Shown: positions 37,060 to 49,619 of the stretch, in pieces | Layout: each line of letters opens with the position of its first letter | Numbering within the stretch: the stretch's first letter is position 1 | Source of the DNA: Pegea sp. RAD2-039 | Lineage: Eukaryota; Chordata; Thaliacea; Salpida; Salpidae | Direction of reading: 5' to 3' | DNA length: 64,000 nucleotides | Assembly: GCA_034620365.1 (NCBI GenBank) | Contig: JAQGEQ010000126.1 | Location: 186,001-250,000 of the forward strand | Program-made: the position numbers and the translations under genes | Notes under the pieces: generated by a model | Databases searched by the model: none | What the model was told of the DNA's origin: nothing | The model's input: only the letters and a program-made list of their open reading frames with translations

Positions 37060-40000
37060 ATGCCACCCAGCGGGACTGCTTGTAATAAGGTTGGTTTTTG
37101 GTTCAGCAAAAAGAAGAAGAAGAAATTAAGCTGTGATCAGCTTGCGCTTTGTCTTAAGTAAGTTAAATGTCTGAAATTTCACTTTTTTACTTCATGTTAT
37201 TTGATGTTTATGTAACTTTTTCACTTTTATGTTTCAAAGTACATTTTAAATAAATTTTGAAACATTTTTTTGAGTTTTAATTAAAAATTTTTTTTTGATA
37301 TTTCAGAAATTATGGGTTAGAAGCAGTTGAAGTAAGTTTTAACTGATGATGGACTTGGTCATTAAATTGAAATATTTTAGATTGATGTAAGCAGAAGCAT
37401 ATATGAACAAGGTCCTTTTGTTGCTATCATCCATAAGTTTACAGATTTGATTATAGAGTCGAAAAACGGCAACCAATCAGCAGGGGACTTTCTCAACCAA
37501 TTAAAAGTCAGTTCTCTTTCAAAAAGCAACAAAAAATTCAAAATAGTTTCTTTTTTAGGCTTATACAACTGAATATCCTCAACTTATACTAATCGATCCG
37601 TTGGATAAAATCAATGTTCTTTTAAATCGTTATGACACATACAAACTGATAAACGATACCAAAGTATCTTCTAAAGGTTTGATTAGTTGTAACTATATTA
37701 CTTATTTAAAACTTGTTGCTGATAATAGACAGATTTCTTCATGTTCCAAGCTTTGCACAGTTGAGTAGTCGGGACATTGATGATATTAAATCTCAATTAC
37801 GATCTGCAAATGTTCAGTACCCTTTCGGTAAGTTTTATTTTCAAAAATCATTTTTTTAGTTATCTAGAAAAAACGTTTTAGTCTGCATCAGCATTTTGTT
37901 GGTCGCCTCCAGCTTTTGTCATTATATAATAATTGGAATTAATTGTTTTTTGTTTAATGGATTTTTAACTTATAATCTGTGATATTATCAGATTTTTAAT
38001 GAAAATTTGTTTTATTTCTAGTTTGCAAGAAGAATATTTCGCATGGTTCCAAGTCACATAAGGTGGTTGATATCTATCTTTTAAAGATAAAGTTCAAACA
38101 AAATTAAAACTCTTTTAGCAAATTTTGAGAAATTTAAAAATCGCGCGTTAACTCAAACATCAACCGATTATATACAGATGTGTCTGATCTTTAATGAAGA
38201 AGGTCTGAAAGATGTTGACCCTCCAAGTGTTGCACAGACATTTATTGATCATGGAGCTTTACTTTACAAGGTGACATTAAAACTTTTCATTTTCTGTTTT
38301 GATTGAAATTATTCTTTTATTCTAAATGAGATCTCTATAGCGAGATGGTGGAAATTGAACTTGTTAGCTTAGGGTGTGTCTTGGTGTTTTCTTTAACCCA
38401 CAAAACAATTTATGAAAAGAAAATATCTTTTGTATTTCCACTAGCTTCTTTCAGACTAGTTCAACTCTTTTTTACATTATTCACTTTTATTACTGCTGAG
38501 TGTCTAAGCAATGATAAAATGTTACTAAAAATATTTAATACTTAAATTAAAACAACTTTTTTGTCTAAGTTTCTGTTGAAAATTTATTTAACTTTTAAAG
38601 TAATTAAAAAACAAATAATTTTTGAGAAACAAAAATGTTAAGCTTGTGTAGTAGCTAAACGAATCATTTATTTCAATCTAGCACCTTGACTTGTAAAAAC
38701 TCCTCGACCACCAACACCAAGTCAATTATAACTTGTCTTACAAACAAATCTTGTGTTTGGTGGTTGAAGGTGCTGAAGACTCACTTGCTTCTAGCACCTT
38801 GACTTGTAAAAACTCCTCGACCACCAACACCAAGTCAATTATAACTTGTCTTACAAACAAATCTTGTGTTTGGTTGTTGAAGATGCTGAAGACTCGCTTG
38901 CTTCTAGCACCTTGACTTGTAAAAACTCCTCGACCACCAACACCAAGTCAATAATAACTTGTCTTACAAACAAATCTTGTGCTTGGTTGTTGAAGATGCT
39001 GAAGACTCACTTGCTTCTAGCACCTTGACTTGTAAAAACTCCTCGACCAACAACACACAAGTCAATAATAATTTGTCTTACAAACAAATCTTGTGCTTGG
39101 TTGTTGAAGATGCTGAAGACTCACTTGCTTCTAGCACCTTGACTTGTAAAAACTCCTCGACCACCAACACCAAGTCAATTATAACTTGTCTTACAAACAA
39201 ATCTTGTGCTTGGTTGTTGAAGGTGCTGAAGACTCACTTGCTTCTAGCACCTTGACTTGTAAAAACTCCTCGACCACAACACCAAGTCAATACTAACTTG
39301 TCTTACAAACAAATCTTGTGTTTGGTTGTTGAAGATGCTGAAGACTCACTTGCTTCTAGCACCTTGACTTGTAAAAACTCCTCGACCACCAACACCAAGT
39401 CAATTATAACTTGTCTTACAAACAAATCTTGTGCTTGGTTGTTGAAGATGCTGAAGACTCACTTGCTTCTAGCACCTTGACTTGTAAAAACTCCTCGACC
39501 ACAACACCAAGTCAATATAACTTGTCTTACAAACAAATCTTGTGCTTGGTTGTTGAAGATGCTGAAGACTCACTTGCTTCTAGCACCTTGACTTGTAAAA
39601 ACTCCTCGACCACCAACACCAAGTCAATTATAACTTGTCTTACAAACAAATCTTGTGTTTGGTGGTTGAAGGTGCTGAAGACTCACTTGCTTCTAGCACC
39701 TTGACTTGTAAAAACTCCTCGACCAACAACACCAAGTCAATACTAACTTGTCTTACAAACAAATCTTGTGCTTGGTTGTTGAAGGTGCTGAAGACTCACT
39801 TGCTTCTAGCATCTTGACTTGTAAAAACTCCTCGACCACCAACACCAAGTCAATAATAACTTGTCTTACAAACAAATCTTGTGTTTGGTGATTGAAGGTG
39901 CTGAAGACTCACTTGCTTCTAGCACCTTGACTTGTAAAAACTCCTCGACCAACAACACCAAGTCAATTATAACTTGTCTTACAAACAAATCTTGTGCTTG

Positions 40001-41711
40001 GTTGTTGAAGATGCTGAAGACTCACTTGCTTCTAGCACCTTGACTTGTAAAAACTCCTCGACCAACAACACCAAGTCAATAATAACTTGTCTTACAAACA
40101 AATCTTGTGTTTGGTTGTTGAAGATGTTGAAGACTCACTTGCTTGTAGCACCTTGACTTGTAAAAAATACTCGGCCACCAACACCAAGTCAATTATAACT
40201 TGTCTTACAAACAAATCTTGTGTTTGGTGATCCAGGGTGCTGAGGACTCTCCTTTTACTGGCAGTTCTTATTTATACTAGCTGCTAGAAACTGAGATTAT
40301 TTCAAATCATCCAATTATGAAATCTTTTTTTAATGTTCATTTGAGTTGCTTGTTGAACTATTAGGAAGGTTTATCATTTCACAAAATAATTATTCTTCAA
40401 GTTAGAAACCTCATTCTTTTTACATTCACCAACTACTTAGTGAATTTTTAAACAAATTTTAAGCTTTTTCAAACTGAGGTTTTTTTTCTTTATTCTCAAA
40501 ATAACCTTGTCTCAATTTCAATGAATTTCTTCAAAACGTATTTTTAGAAACTTTTAAACTTACTTTCGCGCGCTGAATGACTCGTCACTTCTTCTTCTTC
40601 AGATTTATGTAATTGGTGACAAATACCACATGGTGGAACGACCATCGCTACGAAATTTTGCCAAAGATTGTTACAAGGATCACCAAACTATATTCTTTCA
40701 TTCTCACGACATATCCAGTGGGGAGTCTTTGAGATCCGAACTTACAACGGTTTGTAGAAGTTTCTACTCGAGTATTTAGTCGATGGATTTATGTGGGTTC
40801 AGTTGAAACCACTTTCTCCTCATCGCTAAACAGTTCTAACAAAATTTTTTGTTTGTTTATATCTAAAGTTTTATTTTTGATTCAATTGTCAGATTTGAAA
40901 CTAAATCAGTTAAATTATTCACTTTGAAGTATTTGGTGACAGTGAAACAAAAATAAATCGTCTAATACAATTCCTCTCACTACTTTCTCATATTTGTTCA
41001 AATCCCAACTTTGTTTGTTCTTTAACTTCACTCAAATATTTGAAAATATTTTTGTTTGATAAAAAATCAATAAAATCTATAAATCGGCGGAGTTTTTCTC
41101 TCAAATCTTCCATATTTTATTGGCTGAATTTTAAATATTCTTTTTTAGCTGGATGCTGATGAATCAACTCCGAGATCTTCCATCAACAACTCGATCATCA
41201 ACAATCTCATCAAACAGCTCAGTGTTGAGATCAAGATGACGATGTTCGGGATCGATGTGATTGTGTGTCCTCAAACTCAAAAACATTATGTGATTGATGT
41301 AAACGTTTTTCCAGGTTCAAAACATTTTAGTAAATTGTTTTGCTTCAATTTTTCGTTTACTAGTTTTAGTAACAAATATATATAAACTGTTACAATATAA
41401 TTTTATTATTATTTGATTATTATCAGCATTTTATGTTAATATTTATTTATTCACTTTCTCGACTAATTTAGCTTTTGTAAAGATTTCGAGTCAGAAAGTC
41501 TCATCTTCGCACAAATCTTTGAATCTTTGAAATTGAGTTTTCTGTCAGCAAATATTAAGAAATTTTTCATTTATTTGAAGGTTACGACGGAGTGAAAAAT
41601 TATTTGGAAATACTTTCCGAAAATATTTCACAGCGAGCATTTGCTATTAACAAGAACGGTACAAGCCACAAAGTTGATAAATTGTCTAATGGAGATTCTA
41701 CTCGATTGTGA
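37060..41711 (+). CDS. ITPK1: Inositol-tetrakisphosphate 1-kinase, 10 exons, complete
   Basis: Cytosolic ATP-grasp kinase/phosphatase acting on Ins(3,4,5,6)P4 and Ins(1,3,4)P3, on the route to InsP5 and InsP6. Exons: 37060-37157, 37307-37331, 37381-37506, 37559-37676, 37729-37827, 38022-38062, 38178-38270, 40603-40749, 41149-41314, 41581-41711. They sum to 1044 bases, 347 residues, in frame. The start MPPSGTACNKVGFWFS matches the family VGYWLSEKK motif; here a run of six lysines follows. NRYDTYKLI, CKKNISHGSKSHK and IDHGALLYK match the ATP-grasp lobes. The metal ligands Asp285 (FGIDVIV), Asp299 and Asn301 (VIDVNVFPGYDG) are all kept. The long disordered tail of vertebrate ITPK1 (414 residues) is absent. 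Intron 7 (38271-40602) carries a minisatellite. Confidence 0.95.
38678..40260. repeat. 113-base minisatellite, about 14 units, in ITPK1 intron 7
   Basis: Unit starts (CTAGCACCTTGACTTG) fall at 38678, 38791, 38904, 39017, 39131, 39244, 39356, 39469, 39580, 39693, 39806, 39919, 40032 and 40145. Spacing is 113 bases except four units of 111-114. Units differ by a few substitutions (GGTGCT or GATGCT; GTTTGG or GCTTGG; ACCACC or ACCAAC). The last unit is the most diverged and breaks off near 40260. Each unit contains nested inverted arms, in unit 1 at 38757-38767 with 38817-38827 and 38769-38774 with 38793-38798. Small open frames of about 60 and 97 residues arise because each frame stays open across one or two units; 113 is not a multiple of 3, so this is not a coding repeat. 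Confidence 0.95.
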
Positions 41712-41769
41712 TTGATTCTGTTTCTTTCCATGTTTTCCTGCATCAACTTTATACCAATCTAAACTTAAT

Positions 41770-41775
41770 AATAAA
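41770..41775 (+). terminator. ITPK1 polyadenylation signal
   Basis: AATAAA 59 bases after the stop codon, followed by a T/G-rich stretch (TTTTGTTGTTTT) 20-35 bases on. It predicts a very short 3' UTR. Confidence 0.55.
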
Positions 41776-41779
41776 TTCT

Positions 41780-42465
41780 ACAACTTGACAATTTTGTTGT
41801 TTTATGAAATCATTCTTAACAACTTTTCAATAATTATTTTAAATCGACAGAAATTCAGTTTTAGACTTTTTATAAAACTTTAATTCTTAAATACTCTCAA
41901 CTAGACGAATTGTTAATATATTTTTGTATTATATAACTGAAATGAAAATTACCAAGCGAAAATTATCAAATTAAACTAGCTTCAAATAAATAAGAAAATA
42001 AACTTGATCTTCTATAACCTTCCAACTTTCTGGAAAGAATCAGATTTTGTAGTAGAAGCTTATATCAAAAAGAAATTGTTTTCTTCTATGAGATGCCTCT
42101 ATCATCCAACTTGCCTTCATCTACCAACCATTCAACAAAATTAAAATGATTTTTCTAAACTTTATACTAGTAGTAGAGCTCATCAAAAAACATAACGTTG
42201 CCAGAAATCATGTTGGCAATTCATCAACATCCTTTCCAAAATCACTAGATAGGGAAATTCAAAATTGGATTTAAATTTTAGTGAAATATTTTATGAATAT
42301 TTTAGTTGTTAATTTTGAGTAAAAAAAGCTATATTTCATTAAATTTCTCAATTCAACAAAAAATATTTTTACCCTCATAACGTCAAGCTAATTTTCAGGC
42401 ATTAATTGAAACTTATTTCTAGATTAAAAAGATAGATTAAACTTACAGCCATCATGAAAGTAATA
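41780..42465. other. Intergenic after ITPK1
   Basis: AT-rich, nothing recognisable before the LINE relic at 42470. Confidence 0.4.
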
Positions 42466-42469
42466 CTCT

Positions 42470-42965
42470 TTGTAACATCATATACCTCGATTTTGCTAAA
42501 GCGTTTGATTCTGTCCCACACAACAAACTCATTATTGTTTTACAAAATTTTAAAGTCAACAGATTTATCCTAAAGTGCATTGAAGATTACTTATCAGGTA
42601 GAATCCAACAAACTCGTGTTAAAAGATCTTTATCTACTCCTAGTTAAGTCACCAATGGTGTTACTCAGGGTTCCGCTCTGGGTCCCCTTCTCTTTATAAT
42701 TTTCATTGAAGACTTCGTCAGAAGACTAGTAGCAGTAGATGTTGTCAGTGTGTTTGTGTATGCAGATGGAATCAAGCTATTATCTTGCAATCCTTCAAAC
42801 TGCACTGCGCACTGTAGAAAACTGGTTTATGAACTGGCAGCTCAGAATCCAGCCCAAAAAGTTTGAACTTATAACTTTCTCCCATAAACCAACTACTAAT
42901 TCCTTGAACCAATATTCCATCAATAAATTTGTTATTCCAAAATTTTTTACTTTATTACATACATA
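42470..42965 (+). mobile_element. LINE reverse transcriptase fragment
   Basis: Plus-strand translation gives YLDFAKAFDSVPHNKLI (RT motif A), then EDYLSGRIQQTRV. After one stop come TNGVTQGSALGPLLFIIFIE (motif B region) and VYADGIKLLS (motif C, with the second catalytic Asp changed to Gly). Two frameshifts precede the end. CR1/Jockey type, truncated at both ends and inactive. Confidence 0.85.
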
Positions 42966-44229
42966 AACATATATTAAGTTAAAAGTTAAGGAGTTTTTTA
43001 AGATTAATATTTATTGAATTGAAAATTAGGAAGATTAAAAAGTTGAAAAATACCAGAAAAGTAAAGTTCAATTTTCTTAGGTAAAAATGTGAATATGATG
43101 CAATAAAAATTGAAAGAACATAGATTCAATGATTGCACCAGCAAAACAAATATACAAATAATTTAAGCCCGTATATTAACCTATATTATTAGTTGTACTG
43201 ATTGTAACAAATATTCAAAACTTTTGAAGACTTGTTTGGCTATTGGATTCAGCAAGATTAATAAATTTGTCTTCAATGTCACCAGCAGATAGCTCAAAAA
43301 ATAAATCTTTATCTTAAAGCTATTCTGGAGAAATCTCATCATTTTTAATTCTAATTTTTGAGGTAATAATTTGAGAATTTTACTAGTTTTAATTTACAAT
43401 CGTTTATAATTTCATAATTATATTTTTCATTTGTAATCGTTGTTTAAAGGCGAAACTGTTCCAATATCTTTGTTATCGCTTAAAATTAGTTTTTACAGGA
43501 AATCAGGAAGTTTATTGAAATTGTTGAATTGATATCGATTGTGAACTGAATTTAAGTTTAACTACAAAAAACTTTCAAAATTAAAATTATCCATCACATT
43601 ATTATAATTTTGAAATATTTGAAATCTATAAAGCAATAAATTGAATAGGTTTCAATCTAGTGTGTAGATAGCTTTAAATTATAAGTTATATTTTATAAAA
43701 CAAATATGTACATAGAATTTTTTATTCAGCGGTTTGATAAAAACTTTATTTTGTAATATGCTAGTTTGAATTCCATGTATTTAGATATTCATTAGCAAAC
43801 TAGTTAAATTAAATTTGTACAACTGCTGATTATATTAAACAAAATCATTGTTCGGCTGACACAAGAAACATCTAGAAAGATTATGAATGAGAATAAAAGT
43901 ATATTGACTATTTTGTAAGGCTTAAAAGCATAAATAAAGTTAAAAATTTTCAATTAAATTATAATAAATATAATAAAAATAAATATAATAAACATTCGAA
44001 GTTAATTTAGTTGTTTCTCAGAAATTTCAGAACCTACTTGCCGGTGACCAGCCCGGTAATTTAGGCTTATGTAAATATAGGGACTAAAGAGTGCGTCACG
44101 AACAATTATTAAAAAGTATTTCATGGCGGTGAAGGTTTTGTTAGGGTGCAATGTATTGTGGGTAATATTAGACAGTAAAAGTTGGCAACTGTAAGAAAGG
44201 AGATTAGGAAAAGTTCCATAGTCAATTTA

Positions 44230-44470
44230 GCATCAAAACTTTAGATAGTATGTGCGCTGCTACCAAGAAAGCCATCTTTTGAATTTCAGCACCTTAAATT
44301 CTTCCTGGTATTTTTAAAATGAAGTTTTCGAATTCCTGAGATTCCACTCTTGATTCTCTAACTACAACTGGGAATATTTTGGTATTTACTTTCCACATTC
44401 TTCGGGTTTCTATTTCTAGATCTTTGTATTTGGATTTCTTCTCAAAATTTTTGATATTTAGAATTTATAA
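44230..44470 (-). mobile_element. Decayed non-LTR C-terminal domain, inverted copy of 28850-29165
   Basis: The minus strand aligns base by base with 28920-29150: KYKDLEIETRRMWKVNTKIF at the protein level, then PGRI and AAHILSKVL-like text. Decayed. Confidence 0.65.
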
Positions 44471-44649
44471 TAATATCACACGTGTATAGTGAAAATAATA
44501 TCAGAGTAAATTATTTAAAAACAAGGAAATTCTGAAATAAGTAGAATTTTTGAAAACTTCATTAGATATGATTTTAAAACTTTAAAATTTTATAAGAGAA
44601 AAATAATCAGAGTTAAAAAATTATAATTGTGGCAGAATTAAAGCAATCC

Positions 44650-44775
44650 AAATTCAGCGTGAACAACACGAGAGAGTCTGACATAACAATATCTGATGGC
44701 AACTGGCTTCAAGTATTGATTGTGCGGTATGATAGAAAATTTGCTCTGATTACCAGGTACAAAATCCAAGTACAA
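44650..44775 (-). mobile_element. LINE ORF2 3' relic (same family as 61640-62260)
   Basis: Shares ATTGTGCGGTATGA, TTGCTCTGA and ACCAGGTAC with 61813-61860 in the same order and orientation. Short and decayed. Confidence 0.5.
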
Positions 44776-45969
44776 AATAGCTTTTAAAGTGTTTTTAGAT
44801 AATTGAAATTTTCTAGAAAAACATAGATGAAGTATTTTTGATATGATAATAAATAAAGTATATAAAACTCAAAACTATTTTAATATATAATTTATTTTTA
44901 AAAATCTATATCTAAATTAAGAAATTTTAATCAACAAATAAAAATTTATCAGGAAAACTGTTATAGATAAATAATTTTAAGCATTGGATTTAAACACAAT
45001 TGGAACATGACTTAAAACTGTAAAAATAAAATGTGTGAAGCGCAACTAACTGCTTGGAGTATGACAAGAATATAAATTAACCTTAAATAGTATCAAGCAA
45101 CAATTAATATGCACCAAAAAGATAAACCATGCTTGAGAATCTTTTTCAAATAACACATCTTTAAATAGAAATTTTATTCTTAATAGAAAATAAATGATGA
45201 AATAAAACTTATTAAAAAGTGGGACAAATCTAAGTTCAGATAATAACAAATCGACTCTTTAACCTATCATTAATGTTTAAAATTATTAATGGTTTTTCTG
45301 ACCTTATCTTTAATTATTTCTTTATATCTTGGCAATGCTCCTAATTTATGTAAAGTATATACTTAGATCTGATTTAGTTTAAAGCTTATTTTTTTGATAG
45401 CTCGATAAATAACTTTTCTTCAGTTTGTTATCAACATCAGCAAAGGTGCTTTGATCTTTTCAATTTTTGCTAACAAAACTGTCGCAACTATGAGATGATT
45501 TTGCAACCAACAACTGATTTAACAAAAGACCTAAATTGAAGAATTTTCATTTCCAAAACATTTAAGAAATCAATTCAACTTTATTTTATGTTTTCTAGAA
45601 TATTTACTTCTAGATATGTACACCTAGAGATTTGACTTTAATAGCAGATAAATATTTGTTTCAATTACTGATTACAAACATTAGATTCATTTCACAACTA
45701 AACCTCAATCTAAACTTTGATTTGTAGATGTAAAAACTTCTTCTAACTTTTAGAGCGAGTGATCCTGAAGATTGATTTGGCAATATGAAAATAGTTGGTT
45801 AATAGAAATACGTTTTATTTGTAACAATAAGAAATATTAACTATAAAATGTTGTTGTGAATTCGTAGGGATCTTTGTGCTTCTTAAACTCTTGATTTAGA
45901 AGCTTTGAAAGCTTCTAAATAGTTCCAAAAAATAAAACCCTTGTTCACCAATTATAAAGATGGAAAAGT

Positions 45970-48685
45970 TTAAAATCGAAGATGAGACTTATTTTTCATC
46001 ATAAACCTGTTTAAATAAAGTATAAGACTTCAATTGAAGCATTAAAAGTACCTACCTATCCAACACTTCCCAGAATTTATACAAGACAGCGCGGTCCATA
46101 TGACGCTTTGTTTCGCTTAACTGCATCACGTGAACATTCCATTTCGAGACATTTGCTTCTAGTCGCTGTTCAATGAACTTAACATGGAAGGCTTGTACTG
46201 AAAAGCAACAAACATCACAATTATAAAGATTTGTAGGGTGAAAAACTACTTTTAGAAAAGATATCAACAGGTGAACCATCAGATAGTAGCCATGGCCAGC
46301 CTTTAAATTGCCAAGATGGTCCCTGGACGAACACAGCGACCACTCTGTCCCTGGTTGTGGACCAGAGTTTAAGTTTGATGATTAATTCATGTAATGAAAT
46401 GTTACCAGTCGTCCGGTGTTTGTAGTTTGGAAATATTGTCGATGATTCGATATGGGACAGTCATTGAAGTGTTGGACTTTCTTCTTTGAATCAGGACTTC
46501 ATTGTCCCTCCTAACCCCCTCAGCTTTCTTTACACTTGTTGGAATGAACTGAAAAATTGACTTTAATGAACATCTGTTGATTTACTGATGATAAACTCAC
46601 TTTAAGTTCTTGTAGAAGGTCTTTTGCGTTGTACAAAGTCACTAATGAGGTAATAGAGGCAGGTATGATGATAATTGGCGTTCTAGAAACCCTCTTTTGA
46701 GGCTTTTGAACAGCAGCAGATGATGGTTTGGCAACTGAATGTTGTTTAGGTGTTGGTAAGGACTTTTTAGTAGTAGCTCCTTCCTAGTTATTAAACAAGT
46801 TACTAGGTGATGATGGAGACAGTAAATATTTACCATGACCGACTTCAGACTCATATCATGATAAGTTCCGGTTGTATCAATTTGAAATCCTAAAGTTCCT
46901 TCTTTGCCACGGAACCTTTCTTGGTCGTAACGACTATACCCAGCCACGTGTTGTTGAGGTTTCTTGCTTATCTGAAATCAGTTTTATTTAGAAATCAACT
47001 TGAGATCAATCTGTAACTCACCGAGTTTCTTGAATATGAACTTGAGATTGTGTTTGAAGCAAAATTGTTTGATGTTGTTGATTGTGTTTCAGAGTTTTGT
47101 TTTCCTTCTTCTTTGTTCTTGATTGCTGAGAGGATAGTGAATACATTCTTACTAAAGTTCTTTACACCGCTTTGCAACACTGAAGAGCGTGTCCGCCACA
47201 TCTTTTCACGAGCAAGAACCTCAGTTGTATCCTCTCTAACCTCCCCATCTTCTGAAGCATCAATAAAAGTTTTGTAAAAAATGAAAACAAAAATCTTTTA
47301 TTAAAAACAATAAATTTAAATTATTATCTTACAATTCGTTCAATTTAATTTTAATAAAGTTTCTTTGAATTATATTTCAGCATTTATTGGACACTTAGAT
47401 TATAGATATCTTTTAAGAGAACTAATCATCGGTTGTTAAAAATTTCTCAAATTGCTATAAAAATACGAAGAACTATTGATACAAACCATAATTTCTAGTT
47501 TCTTCTGTAGATTGAATTACTTTCCTTCGTTGGGCAATATATTTGGCTTTAATTGAAGCAATTTTTTCATCTGATAATGCTTCTGACAGAGATGAAGCAA
47601 GTCCACGTGTAGTGACTGCCTTCTCTCTGGTTTTACCGTCTAACAATTCATCTAAGCGTTTCTGTGGTTGATAAATTATATTAAAAATCAAAGAAATATT
47701 CTTAACTTAAGTAGTTACTAACACTTGATCTTATAGTACTTTTCTGACTGTCTTCTAATCTGGCTTTTTTATTTAAAGGTTCCAATTGAGTTTTATTATC
47801 ATCTAATTGAGTAGCTGATGGCACATTTCTTTTAATAACTTTACTTGGCCTTTGTAGAGTCACATCTAATGGGGCACTTTTGTCAATGCTATTTGAGTTT
47901 GGAACAACTAAAAAAAGAAAAACAATTTTTAAATCAATCATAAACTTTTTATGAAAGTCTACCTCCATTAAGATAGGCCAAAAGATCTTTACGATCAGGT
48001 CTTCGAACTACTGGTATATCTTCAGTAGCAGCTCTACGGACATATTGTGGATGTAGAAGCTCAACATTTTTCAGAAGGAATAAAATCGACTCCAAAGTGT
48101 AATATTCTTTTTTATTTCCATCTTTCCCAGTTCTGTTATTTTATTTATGTTTAAGGTTAGTAATTTATCAATATTTAGTTAATAAAAGTTTTACTTATAG
48201 TTTATAATATACCAATGTATCATATGATATATGAGAAATTTATTTAACTATTCATTTCTTTTAGTAAAATGTCTACAATATTCAATTTTCTTATTCTATG
48301 AAGAGAAATTGACAACAAATTTAATTATCTTATTTATTCAACACATGGCAGTTTAGTATAAATAATATAGAAAGAATAGAAACATTATATAATAAATACA
48401 TTATAAACCAATATGAAAATATATATATAATATAATACTTTGAATCAAAAATACAAAATAAGTGATGAAAAAGAAGAAACATTTATAAATAAATACCAAT
48501 AAAAGAAATCTTATTAATTAAATGAAGTATTTACAGATTAATAAAACAACCTACCCCCAAATAACATAGTTAGTTTTGATATCTTTAGGCCATGAGAAAT
48601 CCCCAAGCTGAATTACATCATTTTCTTCAGCAATTGCCTTTTTATTCATATTATATTCCCGAAGCAGACTCAAAGCATCAGCCAT
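45970..48685 (-). CDS. CDC73: Parafibromin / CDC73, Paf1 complex subunit, 11 exons, complete
   Basis: Nuclear subunit of the Paf1 complex that travels with RNA polymerase II and supports histone modification and 3' end formation. Exons: 48685-48555, 48132-47963, 47907-47723, 47661-47487, 47251-47022, 46971-46834, 46783-46601, 46548-46406, 46350-46250, 46197-46056, 46006-45970. They sum to 1635 bases, 544 residues (human 531), in frame. The N-terminus [12 protein letters not shown] and [17 protein letters not shown] are nearly identical to the family. The middle has [21 protein letters not shown]-like [11 protein letters not shown], and [18 protein letters not shown]. The Ras-like C-terminal domain starts near residue 376 ([11 protein letters not shown]) and includes [24 protein letters not shown] and the end [11 protein letters not shown]. 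The last exon is only 37 bases and was found by its match to the conserved C-terminus. Confidence 0.95.
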
Positions 48686-49615
48686 TTTCGTCAATTATAA
48701 TAAACCAATAGTTATATAAATGCTAAATTTTTAACATAGATTCAAATAATTATTTTAGTTTGTTATCATTAAAATATATTTTTTCAACATATGTAAAATA
48801 TACTTAAAACTTAATTAATATAAATTAAGATATAAATTCACCAAATATAAACAACAAAACTTTTTCACATTTATTTTAAAATATATATACCAAAAATAAT
48901 TACTCATAAATTGAATTAAATGAAAACAATAACTAGGTAAAATATTATTTAACTTATAACTTCTGATTATTAGCTTAAAAAAATTTAAAATATTTAGTGT
49001 AAGTTAAATTTTAGTAAGTTATTTAAAATTTAGTTAAATGAAATGTATATTTAAATTATTCAAAAGTATACTGCAACTTTTTTTTTACCTGTGATAAATT
49101 CAACCAAAAAATATTGGTTTAAGTAAAACTGAGAATTTAAACAAACTAAATAGAAACAAACATACAAAACCATCTATCTACCTTGTCACATTAATAATGT
49201 TACGGGCCAACAAATAAACCTAAAGTTAAAAATTCGTCATTCAAAGAAAAATTTCAGCTGCTAAGCTTTGAAATACGTATTAAATGGCTTATTACTTTAC
49301 AGATTATAAAAAATATGAAAAAATATTTTTTCGCAGTTTAAATTTTAAAATAATAAATATTATTATGATTAAAAGTATAATGAAAAGTATGATTAAAAAT
49401 AATAAGAACTTTCACTGGAGATTTTTAAAACAATAAGTTTAATTATTAAATTTTCCTAAACATAAAAATGTTGTTGTTTATTAGAAACAGCTGGTTTATT
49501 GGTAAACAATTTTTTTTGAAAAAAATACAGCAGCTTAAACCAATTTGAATCAGTGAAAAGGTAAATAATCATTATTAAATTTCAAATGCTATTAAATTAC
49601 TAATTCCCATATGTC
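48686..49615. other. CDC73 5' flank, AT-rich
   Basis: About 0.9 kb, with no clear promoter motif. 49140-49260 has slightly higher GC. Confidence 0.4.
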
Positions 49616-49619
49616 TCAG

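Larger units (their letters stand above)
42970..45969. other. Intergenic between LINE relic and CDC73
   Basis: Apart from the two relics at 44230-44775 the 3 kb are AT-rich and unassigned. 44030-44200 has higher GC (CTTGCCGGTGACCAGCCCGG) and may be another repeat. The minus-strand frame at 45046-45249 shows no family. Confidence 0.4.

Noticed and set aside
38733-40156. Series of 60-98 residue frames sharing MSYKQILCLVVE
   Set aside because: They come from the 113-base minisatellite. The period is not a multiple of 3, each ends within one or two units, and they lie inside an ITPK1 intron.
38678-40260. CRISPR-like array
   Set aside because: Units are directly adjacent with no unique spacers, and the genome is eukaryotic.
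45845-45925. Alternative last CDC73 exon (FKKHKDPYEF frame)
   Set aside because: Resembles the C-terminus at first sight but cannot join in phase; the exon at 46006-45970 joins in frame and ends KSHLRF exactly as in the family.
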